Source of the DNA: Ignavibacteriota bacterium
Lineage (GTDB): Bacteria > Bacteroidota > Ignavibacteria > UBA10030 > UBA6906
Assembly (NCBI GenBank): GCA_016218065.1
Contig: JACRFA010000248.1
Span: forward strand, 1-40,969
Direction: 5' to 3'
DNA: 40,969 nt
The position numbers were made by a program, and so were the translations under genes. The notes beneath the pieces are model-generated. The model saw nothing but the letters and a program-made list of their open reading frames with translations, was not told the DNA's origin and searched no databases. Shown here piece after piece: positions 8,138-17,064 of this stretch. The stretch's first letter is position 1, and each line of letters starts with the position of its first letter.

Positions 8138-11102
8138 CGTTGTGAGAAGTCAGTCGCGGATGCGGATTGCGCAACTTCGCGAGATACGACGTGCGCGGCT
8201 TCGTGTTGAGTTCTGCGAGCAATCCGTACGCCCGCGGATCGGCTTTCAACTTCGCGACTTTGCTGTTCTTGTCGTTGAGATCGCCGAAGCCAATCGCCTG
8301 CGCAGGGCAGGCGGACTGACAGGCAGTGACAACTTCTCCGTCACGAATGAGCCGATCTTCTTTCTTCGCTTCGATGCGCGCCGCGCTGATTCGCTGAACG
8401 CAATACGTGCACTTTTCCATGACGCCGCGGTTGCGAACCGTGACATCGGGATTGCGCATCAACTGGAATTGCTTCGTCTCCGTGTCGGAGTATTGCAAGT
8501 AGTTGAACCGACGGACTTTGTACGGACAGTTGTTCGAGCAGTAGCGCGTGCCGACGCATCGGTTGTACGTCATGACGTTCAGCCCTTCTGAGTCGTGCGT
8601 TGTTGCGGCAACAGGACAGACCGGCTCGCACGGAGCGTTCTCGCAATGCATGCACGTCACGGGCATCATCGCAAATTCCGGATTGTCGAGATCGTTGCCA
8701 ACGTAGTAGCGGTCGACGCGTATCCAATGCATCTCACGACCGTTCTCCACTTGCTTCTTGCCGACGACGGGAATGTTGTTCTCGGCTTGACATGCGATCA
8801 TGCACGCGTTGCAGCCTGTGCATGCGTTCAGATCAATCGTCATTGCCCACGCGTAGCCATCGTATTCGTGCGGTGCATAGAAGGATTCCTTCTGCGACGG
8901 CTGATGCGCCAAATGTTTTGCGAACTCGGGATGTTCGGCAAACTCAGCAGCAGTCGTCTCTCGCACAATCGGGCGTCCCTCCATGCTCCAATGGTCTTGG
9001 GTCGAGGCAACGTTGTGCGACTCGCCCGTCGTCTTCACATCAACGCCGGTCGCGAACCATGGCGCAGTTGACGCGCGAAGCATGTAGGCGTTCGCCCCGA
9101 TTCCATCGCCGACGCGCCCGGCTCGCGTTCTTCCATATCCCAGATGAATCGTCACAGCCTCATCAGGATGGCCAGGCTGAATCCATGCAGGGGCCTTGAT
9201 TGTCGCGCCGTTCATCGTGAGCGAGACAACGTTCTCGTTCTTGAGTCCAAGCTGTTCCATCGTGCGTGGACTCATCAACGCAACGTTCTCCCATGTAATG
9301 CGGGAGATCTGCTTCGGGAGTTCCTGCAACCACCCGTTGTTCGCGAACCGGCCGTCGTGTATCGATGGATCCGGGCGGAACATGATTTCCATTCCGCCTT
9401 TTCGCACCGAGAACTTCCAATCAACGCTCTGGGCAGAAACTTGCTTCGGAGAAAGCATTGTCCCTGCGACGACGCCATCGTTCAGCGACTTCCGCCAGAA
9501 CGCTTCGAAGCCGGCTTCACCTGATCTGCTGAGCCAATATGATCTCACGATCTCTTCGTCCGATCGAGAATCGCCGAAGATCATGTCCAGCACTTCATGC
9601 GCGGACTTTGTTTCATACAGCGGAACGATCAGCGGCTGCAAAATAGTAGCTGTGCCGTCGAATGCTCGCGCATCGCTCCAACTCTCGAGATAGTGCGACT
9701 CAGGCAAATGCCAGTGGCTCTTGGCGCTGGTTTCATCGTCATACGTTCCGAGATGGGCAACGAAGGAAACCTTGCCGAGCGCTTCACTGAACTTCAAGTC
9801 TGCAGGCGCGTTGTACACAGGATTGCCGCCGAGAATTAGCAGCATATCGACAACGCCGCTGTTCATGTCGCTCACAAGTTCTTTTAGTGATGCGCCATGA
9901 TTCACAGGCTTGACTTCAACAGGATCAGTGTATTCAACAGTGCTGCCTACGTTGCCCAACGCGACATTCATAGCATGAGCAAGAGCATGCACAACGGCGG
10001 TCTGATGATTGCCCGCAACAACCAGGCATTTCCCGCGATGTGCCTGCAAGTCCTCAACCAAGACAGAGAGTGTGTTTGCATCAACAACATCGGTCGCGCC
10101 TGCGACGCCTTCCACGTTCATCGAAGATGCAACAGCGCGTGCAAACTGCTCAACATCGCTGGCTTTCATACGGAACCGGTGATCGGCCATGCCGCCAGTA
10201 ACTGTTGGCGTGCTCTCGGCGGCGTACAGACGATTCATGTTGGCTGTGTTGCCGCTTACTCGGCGCCGGTCTGCAAAGTCGCGTGCGTAGCGTATGTTGC
10301 CCGGCCCCGTGCCGATGAAATCGCTGTCAAGCGAGAGTATGATATCGGCTTTGTCGAAGCTGTACCGCGGTTGCAGATACTCTCCAAAGATCAGCTTCGT
10401 TCCTTCGCGAATATTGTCAAGTCCGCACGCTTCATACTGATGCCACTTCGCTTCGGGAAACTGCGCTAGCACAGAGTTGATCTGGTGACCGAGTGTCGGT
10501 GACGTGATATTCTCTGTTAGAATGCGAAGCCCGGCGCCTTTGAGCGAGCGCTGCACTTCGATGAGTGGTTGAACTGATCGGCCAAATTTCTCCCAGCTGC
10601 TCACGCCGCCGTTGTTCAGCACCACCTGCGAGCGATCAGGATCGTAGAGGTTGAGAATCGATGCGATGGCATAAACGTCTGCAGCGCCACGGCTCGCAGG
10701 ATGATCGGGATTTCCTTCGATGCCGGTCGGACGGCCCATGTGACTCTTGGCGAGAACTCCGGTCGCGTAGCCGCCGTGAACAAATGCCGTCGCGTAATAC
10801 AAAGGCTTTCCCGGAACGATCTGCTCAGGCGACTTCACATACGGAACAATCTTCTCTTCCGGCTGTTTGACGCACGACGTCAATCCTGCAAGAGAAAGTG
10901 ATGCGCCCATCACCTTCAAGAAATCCCTTCGGCTATATCCATCGCCCCACGTTGATGCTTCACGCGGAAATTCGTTCTCGATCAATTCACGAAATTCTTC
11001 CGTCTCTGCAAGAGCGTTCAGACTTTTCCAGTACTCCCGTCCAGTACCGCGGGAGAGACGCTTTCTCAATTCGTCGATGTTCAGTGTCTTTTTGTCGCTC
11101 AT
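8109..11102 (-). CDS. actB: Alternative complex III subunit ActB (molybdopterin-oxidoreductase-like plus Fe-S domain)
   Basis: 997 residues. The N-terminus has a twin-arginine motif (SRRDFLK, 57-63) and a lipobox ending at C77 (LTSC), as in known ActB proteins. A large region resembling molybdopterin oxidoreductases follows; in this family it carries no molybdenum cofactor. The C-terminal quarter is a ferredoxin-like domain with cysteine clusters CTGCNACMIAC, CMHCENAPCEPVC, CVGTRYCSNNC, CTYC and CQSACPAQA, enough for several Fe-S clusters. These would carry electrons from ActC to ActA. It lies 13 bp after actA. Confidence 0.97.
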   Translation of the reverse strand: MSDKKTLNIDELRKRLSRGTGREYWKSLNALAETEEFRELIENEFPREASTWGDGYSRRDFLKVMGASLSLAGLTSCVKQPEEKIVPYVKSPEQIVPGKPLYYATAFVHGGYATGVLAKSHMGRPTGIEGNPDHPASRGAADVYAIASILNLYDPDRSQVVLNNGGVSSWEKFGRSVQPLIEVQRSLKGAGLRILTENITSPTLGHQINSVLAQFPEAKWHQYEACGLDNIREGTKLIFGEYLQPRYSFDKADIILSLDSDFIGTGPGNIRYARDFADRRRVSGNTANMNRLYAAESTPTVTGGMADHRFRMKASDVEQFARAVASSMNVEGVAGATDVVDANTLSVLVEDLQAHRGKCLVVAGNHQTAVVHALAHAMNVALGNVGSTVEYTDPVEVKPVNHGASLKELVSDMNSGVVDMLLILGGNPVYNAPADLKFSEALGKVSFVAHLGTYDDETSAKSHWHLPESHYLESWSDARAFDGTATILQPLIVPLYETKSAHEVLDMIFGDSRSDEEIVRSYWLSRSGEAGFEAFWRKSLNDGVVAGTMLSPKQVSAQSVDWKFSVRKGGMEIMFRPDPSIHDGRFANNGWLQELPKQISRITWENVALMSPRTMEQLGLKNENVVSLTMNGATIKAPAWIQPGHPDEAVTIHLGYGRTRAGRVGDGIGANAYMLRASTAPWFATGVDVKTTGESHNVASTQDHWSMEGRPIVRETTAAEFAEHPEFAKHLAHQPSQKESFYAPHEYDGYAWAMTIDLNACTGCNACMIACQAENNIPVVGKKQVENGREMHWIRVDRYYVGNDLDNPEFAMMPVTCMHCENAPCEPVCPVAATTHDSEGLNVMTYNRCVGTRYCSNNCPYKVRRFNYLQYSDTETKQFQLMRNPDVTVRNRGVMEKCTYCVQRISAARIEAKKEDRLIRDGEVVTACQSACPAQAIGFGDLNDKNSKVAKLKADPRAYGLLAELNTKPRTSYLAKLRNPHPRLTSHNDVVSSDHHG

Positions 11103-11115
11103 GATCTGTCGGGTA

Positions 11116-11772
11116 TCATCGATGGCAAATGGAACAATCCGTAAGTTGTTTCGTTTTGACGTCGTACTTCTTCACCAACTCTTTGCCGAACGCAATCTGA
11201 TCTTGTGGAGGTCTGTATTCGAAATTGTAAATCTCTTCTACCGGTCGAATGAATTTTTCCGGCTGACGATGGCAATCGAGACACCACGCCATCTGCAACG
11301 TGCTCTGCTTCCAGACGAGCGGCATCATGTTGACGTTGCCGTGGCAGACCTGGCACGACATGCCTTTCTTGACATGAATGCTGTGGTTGAAGTACGCAAA
11401 ATCAGGAAGATCGTGAACGCGGTTCCATTCGAGCGGGCGTTGTGTTCGGTAGCTGGCCCGAACAGGCTCAAGCATCGGGGCGCCTGTCCAGATCTGCGAG
11501 TGACAGGTCATGCAGGTATGTGTCGGTGGAATTCCCGCGAACGCGGATTTTTCTACGCTGGTGTGGCAATAGCCGCAGCTGATGCCGAGGCCGTTGACGT
11601 GGTGCTCATGACTGAAGGGAATCGGCTGTTCTTTCGGAACATTCACGTCGGTGAAGTATCCCGACCGATACATATCCCAACTCACCCATCCAACAAATCC
11701 CACAAGAAGAAAAACAACAATGATGCTGGCCCGAGAGATAACTCTCATGCTTGGGTGAAAAATCTGGGCCAT
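11116..11772 (-). CDS. actA: Alternative complex III subunit ActA (pentahaem cytochrome c)
   Basis: 218 residues. A short cytoplasmic N-terminus and one membrane helix (about 15-31) are followed by a periplasmic domain with five CxxCH sites: CGYCH, CMTCH, CQVCH, CLDCH and a last CSICH one residue from the C-terminus. Several non-motif histidines (SHEHH, FNHSIH) could be distal haem ligands. It is the first gene of the act-cox operon and has the best promoter candidate just upstream. Five haems is the usual number for ActA. Confidence 0.96.
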   Translation of the reverse strand: MAQIFHPSMRVISRASIIVVFLLVGFVGWVSWDMYRSGYFTDVNVPKEQPIPFSHEHHVNGLGISCGYCHTSVEKSAFAGIPPTHTCMTCHSQIWTGAPMLEPVRASYRTQRPLEWNRVHDLPDFAYFNHSIHVKKGMSCQVCHGNVNMMPLVWKQSTLQMAWCLDCHRQPEKFIRPVEEIYNFEYRPPQDQIAFGKELVKKYDVKTKQLTDCSICHR

Positions 11773-11810
11773 GAACTATCGGATCCTTTCGGGTATGCGA
11801 AATTCAGAAT

Positions 11811-11838
11811 ATAGTATCAGGCGAACGCCGATTATCAA
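11811..11838 (-). promoter_or_regulatory. Candidate promoter of the act-cox operon
   Basis: On the minus strand TTGATA (11838-11833) is followed after 16 nt by TACTAT (11816-11811), about 40 nt before the actA ATG. The -35 matches the sigma-70 consensus at 5 of 6 positions and the -10 at 4 of 6. The 312-bp stretch 11773-12084 separates divergent genes, so a promoter for actA is expected here. If the host uses the Bacteroidota-type promoter this call would be wrong. Confidence 0.4.
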
Positions 11839-12084
11839 TGAACAGAGTTGCGCTACTGGATTCTTCGCGGGTGGGCGCGAGTGAAACAACCAGTGGGATA
11901 TCACTTTGCAACGGTGCTAAATATACGCGTGTGGAAAATAAGTGTCAAGAAATCGCACAGAAATTTTTTGAAAGAGAACGTCGCATACGCGAGAAAATTT
12001 TGCAAGCTCAATCACGGTACGCTTGCATTCAAACTCAACAACGCGTTCTTTACGATTGATCACATTCACATCATCATTCTCTGT

Positions 12085-12675
12085 ATGAACCAACCCTCAA
12101 CGTTCACCGGACCGGAAACGAAAAATTCGCGATCCTATGACGAGGTTCGCAGTCAAATTCGCAACGGCGATGTGCTGATGTACAAAGGAAGGTCGCTTGC
12201 GTCGCGCATCATCATGTTCGCAACACGATCGCGCTACTCTCACGCCGGATTGGCCATTTGGTGGAATAGCCGGCTCATGACGATGGAGGCGGTCGGCAAA
12301 GGAGTGATCGTTCAGCCGCTGTCGCGCAGCGTCGATCATTACGATGGAAGAGTGACACTCTTCGCTTCGCGGGAAAACATATCGGACGAGGATCGGCTCC
12401 GGCTCGTGATGTTCGCACAGGAAGAGCTTGGGAAAGAGTATGGCACATGGAAGGCGATTCGGCTGGGACTGAAGATTCTTTTCCAAAAAGACCGCGAGAA
12501 GCGCGACAAACTGCGGAGAGAACGACAGCTCTTCTGTTCTTACTACGTCGCGCAAGCATACAACGCAATCGGGAAGGATCTGAAGAAAGAGACAAGCGAC
12601 AGGTTCATGACTCCGGGCGATGTCGCCGAGTCCCCGAGCTTGCAGAAGATCGCCGTTCTCCGCAAACGCAGGTGA
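12085..12675 (+). CDS. YiiX/DUF830-like permuted papain-fold protein
   Basis: 196 residues from the ATG at 12085. The track ORF extends upstream to 11848, but that extension is basic, unlike any domain, and lies in the divergent intergenic region. The order of motifs is GDVLMYKG, then SHAGLAIW with the likely catalytic histidine, an acidic residue in TMEAVGKG, and finally FCSYYVAQAY with the likely nucleophile cysteine. Histidine before cysteine is the circularly permuted NlpC/P60 (YiiX) arrangement. Members are amidase, peptidase or acyltransferase-like; the substrate cannot be told. No signal peptide is visible and no Shine-Dalgarno precedes the start. Its stop is 3 bp from the convergent corA stop. 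Confidence 0.75.
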   Translation: MNQPSTFTGPETKNSRSYDEVRSQIRNGDVLMYKGRSLASRIIMFATRSRYSHAGLAIWWNSRLMTMEAVGKGVIVQPLSRSVDHYDGRVTLFASRENISDEDRLRLVMFAQEELGKEYGTWKAIRLGLKILFQKDREKRDKLRRERQLFCSYYVAQAYNAIGKDLKKETSDRFMTPGDVAESPSLQKIAVLRKRR

Positions 12676-12678
12676 ACG

Positions 12679-13680
12679 TCAAATCCACTTCTTCGAACGA
12701 AACCACCAGAGCATTCCGACAGCAACGACAATCATGATGACTGTTGCCGCCGTGTGACCGTGCTGCCAGTGCAGCCCCGGCATAAATTCAAAGTTCATCC
12801 CGAAGAATCCGGTAATCACGCTCAACGGAAGAAAGATCGTTGAGATGATCGTGAGAACTTTCATGACTTGCGACAGCCTGTTTGACGTCACCGAGAGGTA
12901 GGCATCAAGCAACCCCGAAACAACATCGCGATAGCTATCCGCGACATCCGCCATGCGCACCAGATGATCGTACACGTTGCGATAGTAGATCATCTCTTCC
13001 TGCGTAATGAGTCGGAACTCGCCGCGAGAAAGCCGGCTCAACATTTCCCGCTGGTACGTGGCGATGCGCCTGATCGTCATGATGTTCTTCTTCAGAAAAA
13101 GTATCCGGTGCATCGTCCGCTGCGTCGGGTCGCCGAACACTTCGTCTTCCATGCTCTCGATTGCGCTGTCCAGCGCGTCGAGCAGAGGATTGTAGTTATC
13201 GACGATGTCGTCGATGATGAGATGAAAGAGATAATCGGGTCCCCGACCCAGCATCATCGGATTCTTCGTGCAGAGTTGAGTGACGTAGCTTGTTGAGCGC
13301 AACGGCTTGTAATGATGCGTCACCAATATGCGCTTTGACAGGAAGGCGCTGAGCTGAGTTGTCGTGATTTCGATGCCGCTGGCAAAGTCGCCTGCGCTTC
13401 CGCTGAACGATCCTTCGACAGGATTGAAGATCACGAAAAGATAATCCGCGAAATCTTCCACCTTCGGCAAGTGCCCGTCCTCGTCCGTTCCGCGTTGGGT
13501 ATCTTCAATTGCAAGCGGATGGTAGTCGAGTATTGAGAGCAGCAGCGTTTCTTCCTCCGCCTCCGACGGGTTCTCCAGATCGATCCAAATCACGCCATCG
13601 GGCTGATGGGCAGCTTGGGCAAACTCCTTGATGCTCAGGCGCTTGATTTCACTATTGAGATACTGGAAGATCGTTACCAT
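12679..13680 (-). CDS. corA: CorA family magnesium/cobalt transporter
   Basis: 333 residues. It has a cytoplasmic alpha/beta N-terminal domain, a long helical stalk (about 165-270) and two C-terminal membrane helices. The pore signature GMN is at 294-296 (GFFGMNFEFMPG), and a short basic tail (FRSKKWI) follows the last helix. These features are diagnostic of CorA channels, which carry Mg2+ (sometimes Co2+ or Ni2+) into the cell as pentamers. The gene stands alone: convergent with the YiiX-like gene on its 3' side, and separated at its 5' side from the upstream radical SAM gene by a terminator. Confidence 0.95.
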   Translation of the reverse strand: MVTIFQYLNSEIKRLSIKEFAQAAHQPDGVIWIDLENPSEAEEETLLLSILDYHPLAIEDTQRGTDEDGHLPKVEDFADYLFVIFNPVEGSFSGSAGDFASGIEITTTQLSAFLSKRILVTHHYKPLRSTSYVTQLCTKNPMMLGRGPDYLFHLIIDDIVDNYNPLLDALDSAIESMEDEVFGDPTQRTMHRILFLKKNIMTIRRIATYQREMLSRLSRGEFRLITQEEMIYYRNVYDHLVRMADVADSYRDVVSGLLDAYLSVTSNRLSQVMKVLTIISTIFLPLSVITGFFGMNFEFMPGLHWQHGHTAATVIMIVVAVGMLWWFRSKKWI

Positions 13681-13782
13681 GGTCGCCTTTCGGTGGAGGA
13701 AAGAATTCTCAGCAGACTGTTTTCAAGATTCATATTTCGGGAGAGAGAGTCAACGTCTCGGCAGCGAGATTCATCGTTCATC

Positions 13783-13823
13783 AAACAAAAACAGCAGTGC
13801 CCGCAAATAGTCTCTGCGGGCAC
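13783..13823 (-). terminator. Intrinsic terminator after the radical SAM gene
   Basis: On the minus strand GTGCCCGCA and TGCGGGCAC form a perfect 9-bp stem with a 9-nt loop (13823-13797), followed by TGCTGTTTTTGTTT. The hairpin begins 12 nt after the radical SAM stop codon. A GC-rich stem plus a U-rich tract is a standard intrinsic terminator and separates this gene from corA. Confidence 0.8.
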
Positions 13824-13834
13824 GTCATGGGGAA

Positions 13835-15070
13835 CTACGTCCGATCGGTTTCGGGTACAGCCCTCACCCAATCGCCAAAATTAATCAACTCCTCCATCCT
13901 GCACGACCAGACAAGCTTGTCGTCATAGACGGTGATGTCGGGACAACCATCGCACATGCTGAGCGCCCCTCCCGGCATGAAGTCTGCCGGCTGGATGATC
14001 ATGACCGATTGCATGTGCAGCTTCTTGAAGAGCAGATGCGGTTTCCATTTTACGTCATGCAGAAATGCCGACAATGTCTTCGACAAACCTTTATCGAGCG
14101 GAGACAACGCCAGCATCGATTTTGCTCTGCCGAGCACTTGTGGCTTTGTGTACGCAAGGTATGTTCCCTTGGTGAAATGATGAAGCGATTGCGAAAGCTC
14201 CATGAACTTCGGCCCGGTGTAGCCATAAATCTTGTCCTTCGTCCCGATGCGCAGCGTGAGCAGCCACTTGAAATGATCAGGGCGTTCGGTTCCGTTCAGG
14301 TACGCGCTCGGCTGGAAATCGGGATACTTCTTTCGAATTTCCTTTACGATATCGGTGGACATGATCGAGATCGCCCGGTCTTTGTCGATCGCATACATAA
14401 TCGGAGTCATATCAACTTTTTTCCCACCGACAAGATACTCGTAGCCTTTGTGCACCGGCGCAGCACGATAGGCGATGAAGACAAGAATGTTCACGATGTC
14501 GATGTGCTTCTGTCCCCACTCGACGATCTCCGGCACATACTTCAGCGTGTGTTCGTAAACAGTCGCGTTGAACGCGCAGGAAATGCCGCCGACCTCGGCT
14601 AGCATCTGTGCATACTTCAATCGTAGATCGTTCAGCTCAAGCTCGGTCTTACCTTTCATGTGCGGCCGCTGCTGACCGCTATCGATGTGGAATGTGAATC
14701 CCTCCACTCCCGCGTTCTTCAGTGCACGAAGCTTGTCCATCGTGAGTGCGAGTCCATTCGTGTTGATGATCGGCTTTTGACCATCGTTCGCCACCATCTC
14801 GACGATCTTCTCTATTTGCGGATGCATCAGCGGATCTCCGCCTGCGATCGAAACGCCATCCGTCTTACGCAAGCGGTTGAAGACATCGAGTTCGTGACGG
14901 ACTTGATCAAGCGACTTGTGTGCGTTCGAATCGTTCTTTCGATAGCAGCCGTCGCAATAGAGATTGCACGCGCTCGTTGGCTCAAGCCAGTTGATGGCAT
15001 TGTCGGGCAAGGTCCATGGCATGCGATACAATTCTCTATGATCCAGTACGTGGTTCAACGTATCTTCCAT
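13835..15070 (-). CDS. Radical SAM protein with C-terminal cysteine cluster
   Basis: 411 residues from the ATG at 15070, which has GGAG 5 nt upstream; the track start at 15103 lies in the upstream terminator region. The CNLYCDGCYR motif near the N-terminus is the CxxxCxxC that binds the radical SAM 4Fe-4S cluster, and SIAGGDPL is the following GGE-like strand. The C-terminus has further cysteines (CDGCPDI, WSCRMEE), suggesting an auxiliary cluster as in SPASM or twitch proteins. The substrate is unknown. It lies downstream of gltA but behind a terminator, so it probably has its own promoter. Confidence 0.88.
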   Translation of the reverse strand: MEDTLNHVLDHRELYRMPWTLPDNAINWLEPTSACNLYCDGCYRKNDSNAHKSLDQVRHELDVFNRLRKTDGVSIAGGDPLMHPQIEKIVEMVANDGQKPIINTNGLALTMDKLRALKNAGVEGFTFHIDSGQQRPHMKGKTELELNDLRLKYAQMLAEVGGISCAFNATVYEHTLKYVPEIVEWGQKHIDIVNILVFIAYRAAPVHKGYEYLVGGKKVDMTPIMYAIDKDRAISIMSTDIVKEIRKKYPDFQPSAYLNGTERPDHFKWLLTLRIGTKDKIYGYTGPKFMELSQSLHHFTKGTYLAYTKPQVLGRAKSMLALSPLDKGLSKTLSAFLHDVKWKPHLLFKKLHMQSVMIIQPADFMPGGALSMCDGCPDITVYDDKLVWSCRMEELINFGDWVRAVPETDRT

Positions 15071-15090
15071 CATGACTCCGTATTGTGAGG

Positions 15091-15137
15091 GGGGAAAAAA
15101 CAAAAGTCCATTCTCTTTTTGGATAGAAAATGGACTT
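15091..15137 (-). terminator. Intrinsic terminator after gltA
   Basis: On the minus strand AAGTCCATT and AATGGACTT form a perfect 9-bp stem (15137-15104) with a 16-nt loop. It is followed directly by TTGTTTTTTCCCC. It lies about 90 nt after the gltA stop and just before the radical SAM start. Confidence 0.72.
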
Positions 15138-15182
15138 GTGAATGAACTGGTGGAAAAATATCAAAATTTCGGGAGAAAAGAA

Positions 15183-15215
15183 CTCCTAACGGCCAAAAAT
15201 CGCTCGCCGTTGGAG
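15183..15215 (-). terminator. Second hairpin directly after gltA
   Basis: Arms CTCC-AACGGC and GCCGTT-GGAG pair with one bulged base (15183-15193 with 15206-15215), 11 nt after the gltA stop. On the minus strand it is followed by TTCTTTTCTCCC. It may act as a first, weaker terminator or as a 3'-end stabiliser ahead of the hairpin at 15104-15137. Confidence 0.5.
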
Positions 15216-15225
15216 GGGGCACCAG

Positions 15226-16518
15226 CTAGCTGCCGGCCCGCTTGCTCATCGCGACATAGTCGCGCTGCCCGTATCCGAGAAAAATTTGTCTTGGACGCGC
15301 GATCTTTTGTTCAGGATCGTTCAGCATTTCTTCCCACTGAGCTAGCCAGCCGACGGTTCGAGGAATTGAAAACAGCACAGGAAACATCTCCACCGGAAAT
15401 CCCATCGCTTGATAGATGAGTCCAGAATAGAAATCAACGTTGGGATAGAGCTTGCGCTTCACAAAGTACTCGTCTTCAAGCGCGATGCGTTCCAGCTCTA
15501 GCGCGATTTCCAGCTTTGGATTTCGTCCGGTCACTTCAAAGACTTCATCGGCCAGCCGCTTGATCACCTTCGCCCGCGGATCGTAGTTCTTGTACACTCG
15601 ATGGCCGAATCCCATGAGTCGTCCGCTTCCGGCTTTGACGCTCTGAATAAACGCGCCAACTTTGTCTTTCGATCCAATCTCGTCGAGCATGCGAAGCACC
15701 GCTTCGTTCGCGCCGCCGTGCAGTGGACCGTATAACGCCGCCGCCGCACCCGCCATTGCCGAGTAGGGATCGACTTGCGAGCTGCCAATGCCGCGCATCG
15801 CATTCGCGCTACAGTTCTGTTCATGATCGGCATGCAAAATAAACAGCACGTCCAATGCTTTGACCAGCGCCGGATGCGCTTGATACTTTGGCTCCGTCAT
15901 CCTCCAGAGCATGCTCATAAAATTCGCGATGTAGCTCAGATCGTTGTCCGGATAGACATACTTTCGACCGACGCTGTGCCGGTACGCGAACGCTGCAATG
16001 GTCGGCATCTTCGCAATCAGTCGAAACACTTGCTTCTGCCTCGCTTGCGGATCGTGAATGCGAAGTCCGTCGCGATAGAACGTCGAGAGCGCACCGATTG
16101 TACTGATGAGCATGCCCATCGGATGCGCGTCGTAGTGAAAGCCATCCATCAGCTTCTTGATGTTCTCGTGCAGCATTGTGTGGAACGTAATGTCGTGAAC
16201 CCACTGCTCGTAGTGCTGTTTGGTCGGCAGCTCACCGTAGAGAATCAGGTAGGCAGTTTCGAGGAAGTTGCTCTTTTCGGCAAGTTGCTCAATCGGGTAG
16301 CCGCGATAGCGGAGAATGCCCTTGTCGCCGTCGATGAATGTGATTTTGCTTCGGCACGAGGCGGTGTTCATGAAGGCAGGATCGTACGTCATCAAGCCAA
16401 AATCGTCATCCTTCACTTTGATCTGCCGAAGATCGACCGCTTTGATCGTCTCGTCGGTGATTGGGATTTCGTATTTCTTTCCCGTTCGGTTGTCGATGAT
16501 CGTCAGTGTATCTGGCAT
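15226..16518 (-). CDS. gltA: Citrate synthase
   Basis: Condenses oxaloacetate and acetyl-CoA to citrate at the entry of the TCA cycle. It is 430 residues from the ATG at 16518, which has AGGAGA 7 nt upstream; the track start at 16602 only adds untranslated leader. Active-site features are visible: LHGGANEAVL and MGFGHRVYKNYDPRA with the catalytic histidines, and YPNVDFYSGL with the catalytic aspartate. The length and N-terminal domain (LTIIDNRTGKKYEIPI) match the hexameric bacterial type. It is a single gene, ending at two terminator hairpins. Confidence 0.97.
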   Translation of the reverse strand: MPDTLTIIDNRTGKKYEIPITDETIKAVDLRQIKVKDDDFGLMTYDPAFMNTASCRSKITFIDGDKGILRYRGYPIEQLAEKSNFLETAYLILYGELPTKQHYEQWVHDITFHTMLHENIKKLMDGFHYDAHPMGMLISTIGALSTFYRDGLRIHDPQARQKQVFRLIAKMPTIAAFAYRHSVGRKYVYPDNDLSYIANFMSMLWRMTEPKYQAHPALVKALDVLFILHADHEQNCSANAMRGIGSSQVDPYSAMAGAAAALYGPLHGGANEAVLRMLDEIGSKDKVGAFIQSVKAGSGRLMGFGHRVYKNYDPRAKVIKRLADEVFEVTGRNPKLEIALELERIALEDEYFVKRKLYPNVDFYSGLIYQAMGFPVEMFPVLFSIPRTVGWLAQWEEMLNDPEQKIARPRQIFLGYGQRDYVAMSKRAGS

Positions 16519-16714
16519 GCAAGTCTCCTTGTGCGGTGAGGATGAAACTGAATTCGTGATTGTGCGACGGGGGAAGATACACAACGGCCGCGACACTCTC
16601 AACAGCGCAGCTCAATGTAGTCCGGGATATGGATTTTTCCTGCCGGCAGCCACGGCCGCTCTAGAAAGCGAGCCTGCCAATGACGTGCATGAATTTGTCA
16701 TTCTGAGGGAATTG

Positions 16715-16989
16715 AAAGGCGTTGCCTTTGTTGTTCATCACCGTGACATCTGTGCTTCACGTTTCGTCTCGTCACTACGTGACGATTGGGTGACCGGGCT
16801 ATTGCGCAGACCATGAATGGTCTGCCTAATATCATGCCGTCCCTACAGGACGGCCGTGCATGCAAGCTTGCCACGTAGTGGCAAAAACGAAATTAGCCCG
16901 ACCTTTCAAGGTCGGGTCAGATTGATGTACACGACCCGTCCGTCGCGTAGCGACGGAACGAATAGTTGGCACACGCCTGAAGGATCAGG
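16715..16989. repeat. Array of short hairpins with mirrored order, upstream of sppA
   Basis: The non-coding stretch 16519-17064 holds at least eight perfect short hairpins: AAAGGC-GTT-GCCTTT (16715-16729), TCGTCAC-TAC-GTGACGA (16769), GCAGACCA-TGAA-TGGTCTGC (16806), GCCGTCC-CTACA-GGACGGC (16836), TTGCCAC-GTA-GTGGCAA (16868), CCCGACC-TTTCAA-GGTCGGG (16897), TCCGTCGC-GTA-GCGACGGA (16939) and CCTGA-AGGA-TCAGG (16976). The middle six are mirror images by loop sequence around a TGCATGCA palindrome at 16857-16864. No ORF, RNA gene or U-tract fits. It resembles REP/BIME-like dispersed repeats. The part 16519-16714 shows nothing except the gltA leader. Confidence 0.75.
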
Positions 16990-17064
16990 TCAATAGGAGG
17001 TTCATTTCTTAGAGACTCGTGCCTCTCTGTGAAGCAGTTCATTCATCTTCGAAATGGAGTAATC

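Noticed and set aside
10867-11814. 315-residue plus-strand ORF over actA and the start of actB
   Set aside because: It is antisense to the five-haem cytochrome and the twin-arginine start of ActB; no family resemblance.
11848-12084. N-terminal extension of the YiiX-like ORF
   Set aside because: The extension is basic, lacks domain similarity and would occupy the divergent promoter region. The ATG at 12085 directly precedes the conserved part.
16530-16620. Sigma-70-like TTGAGA/GTATCT pair upstream of gltA
   Set aside because: The match is weak and the spacing is borderline, so I did not list it as a promoter.
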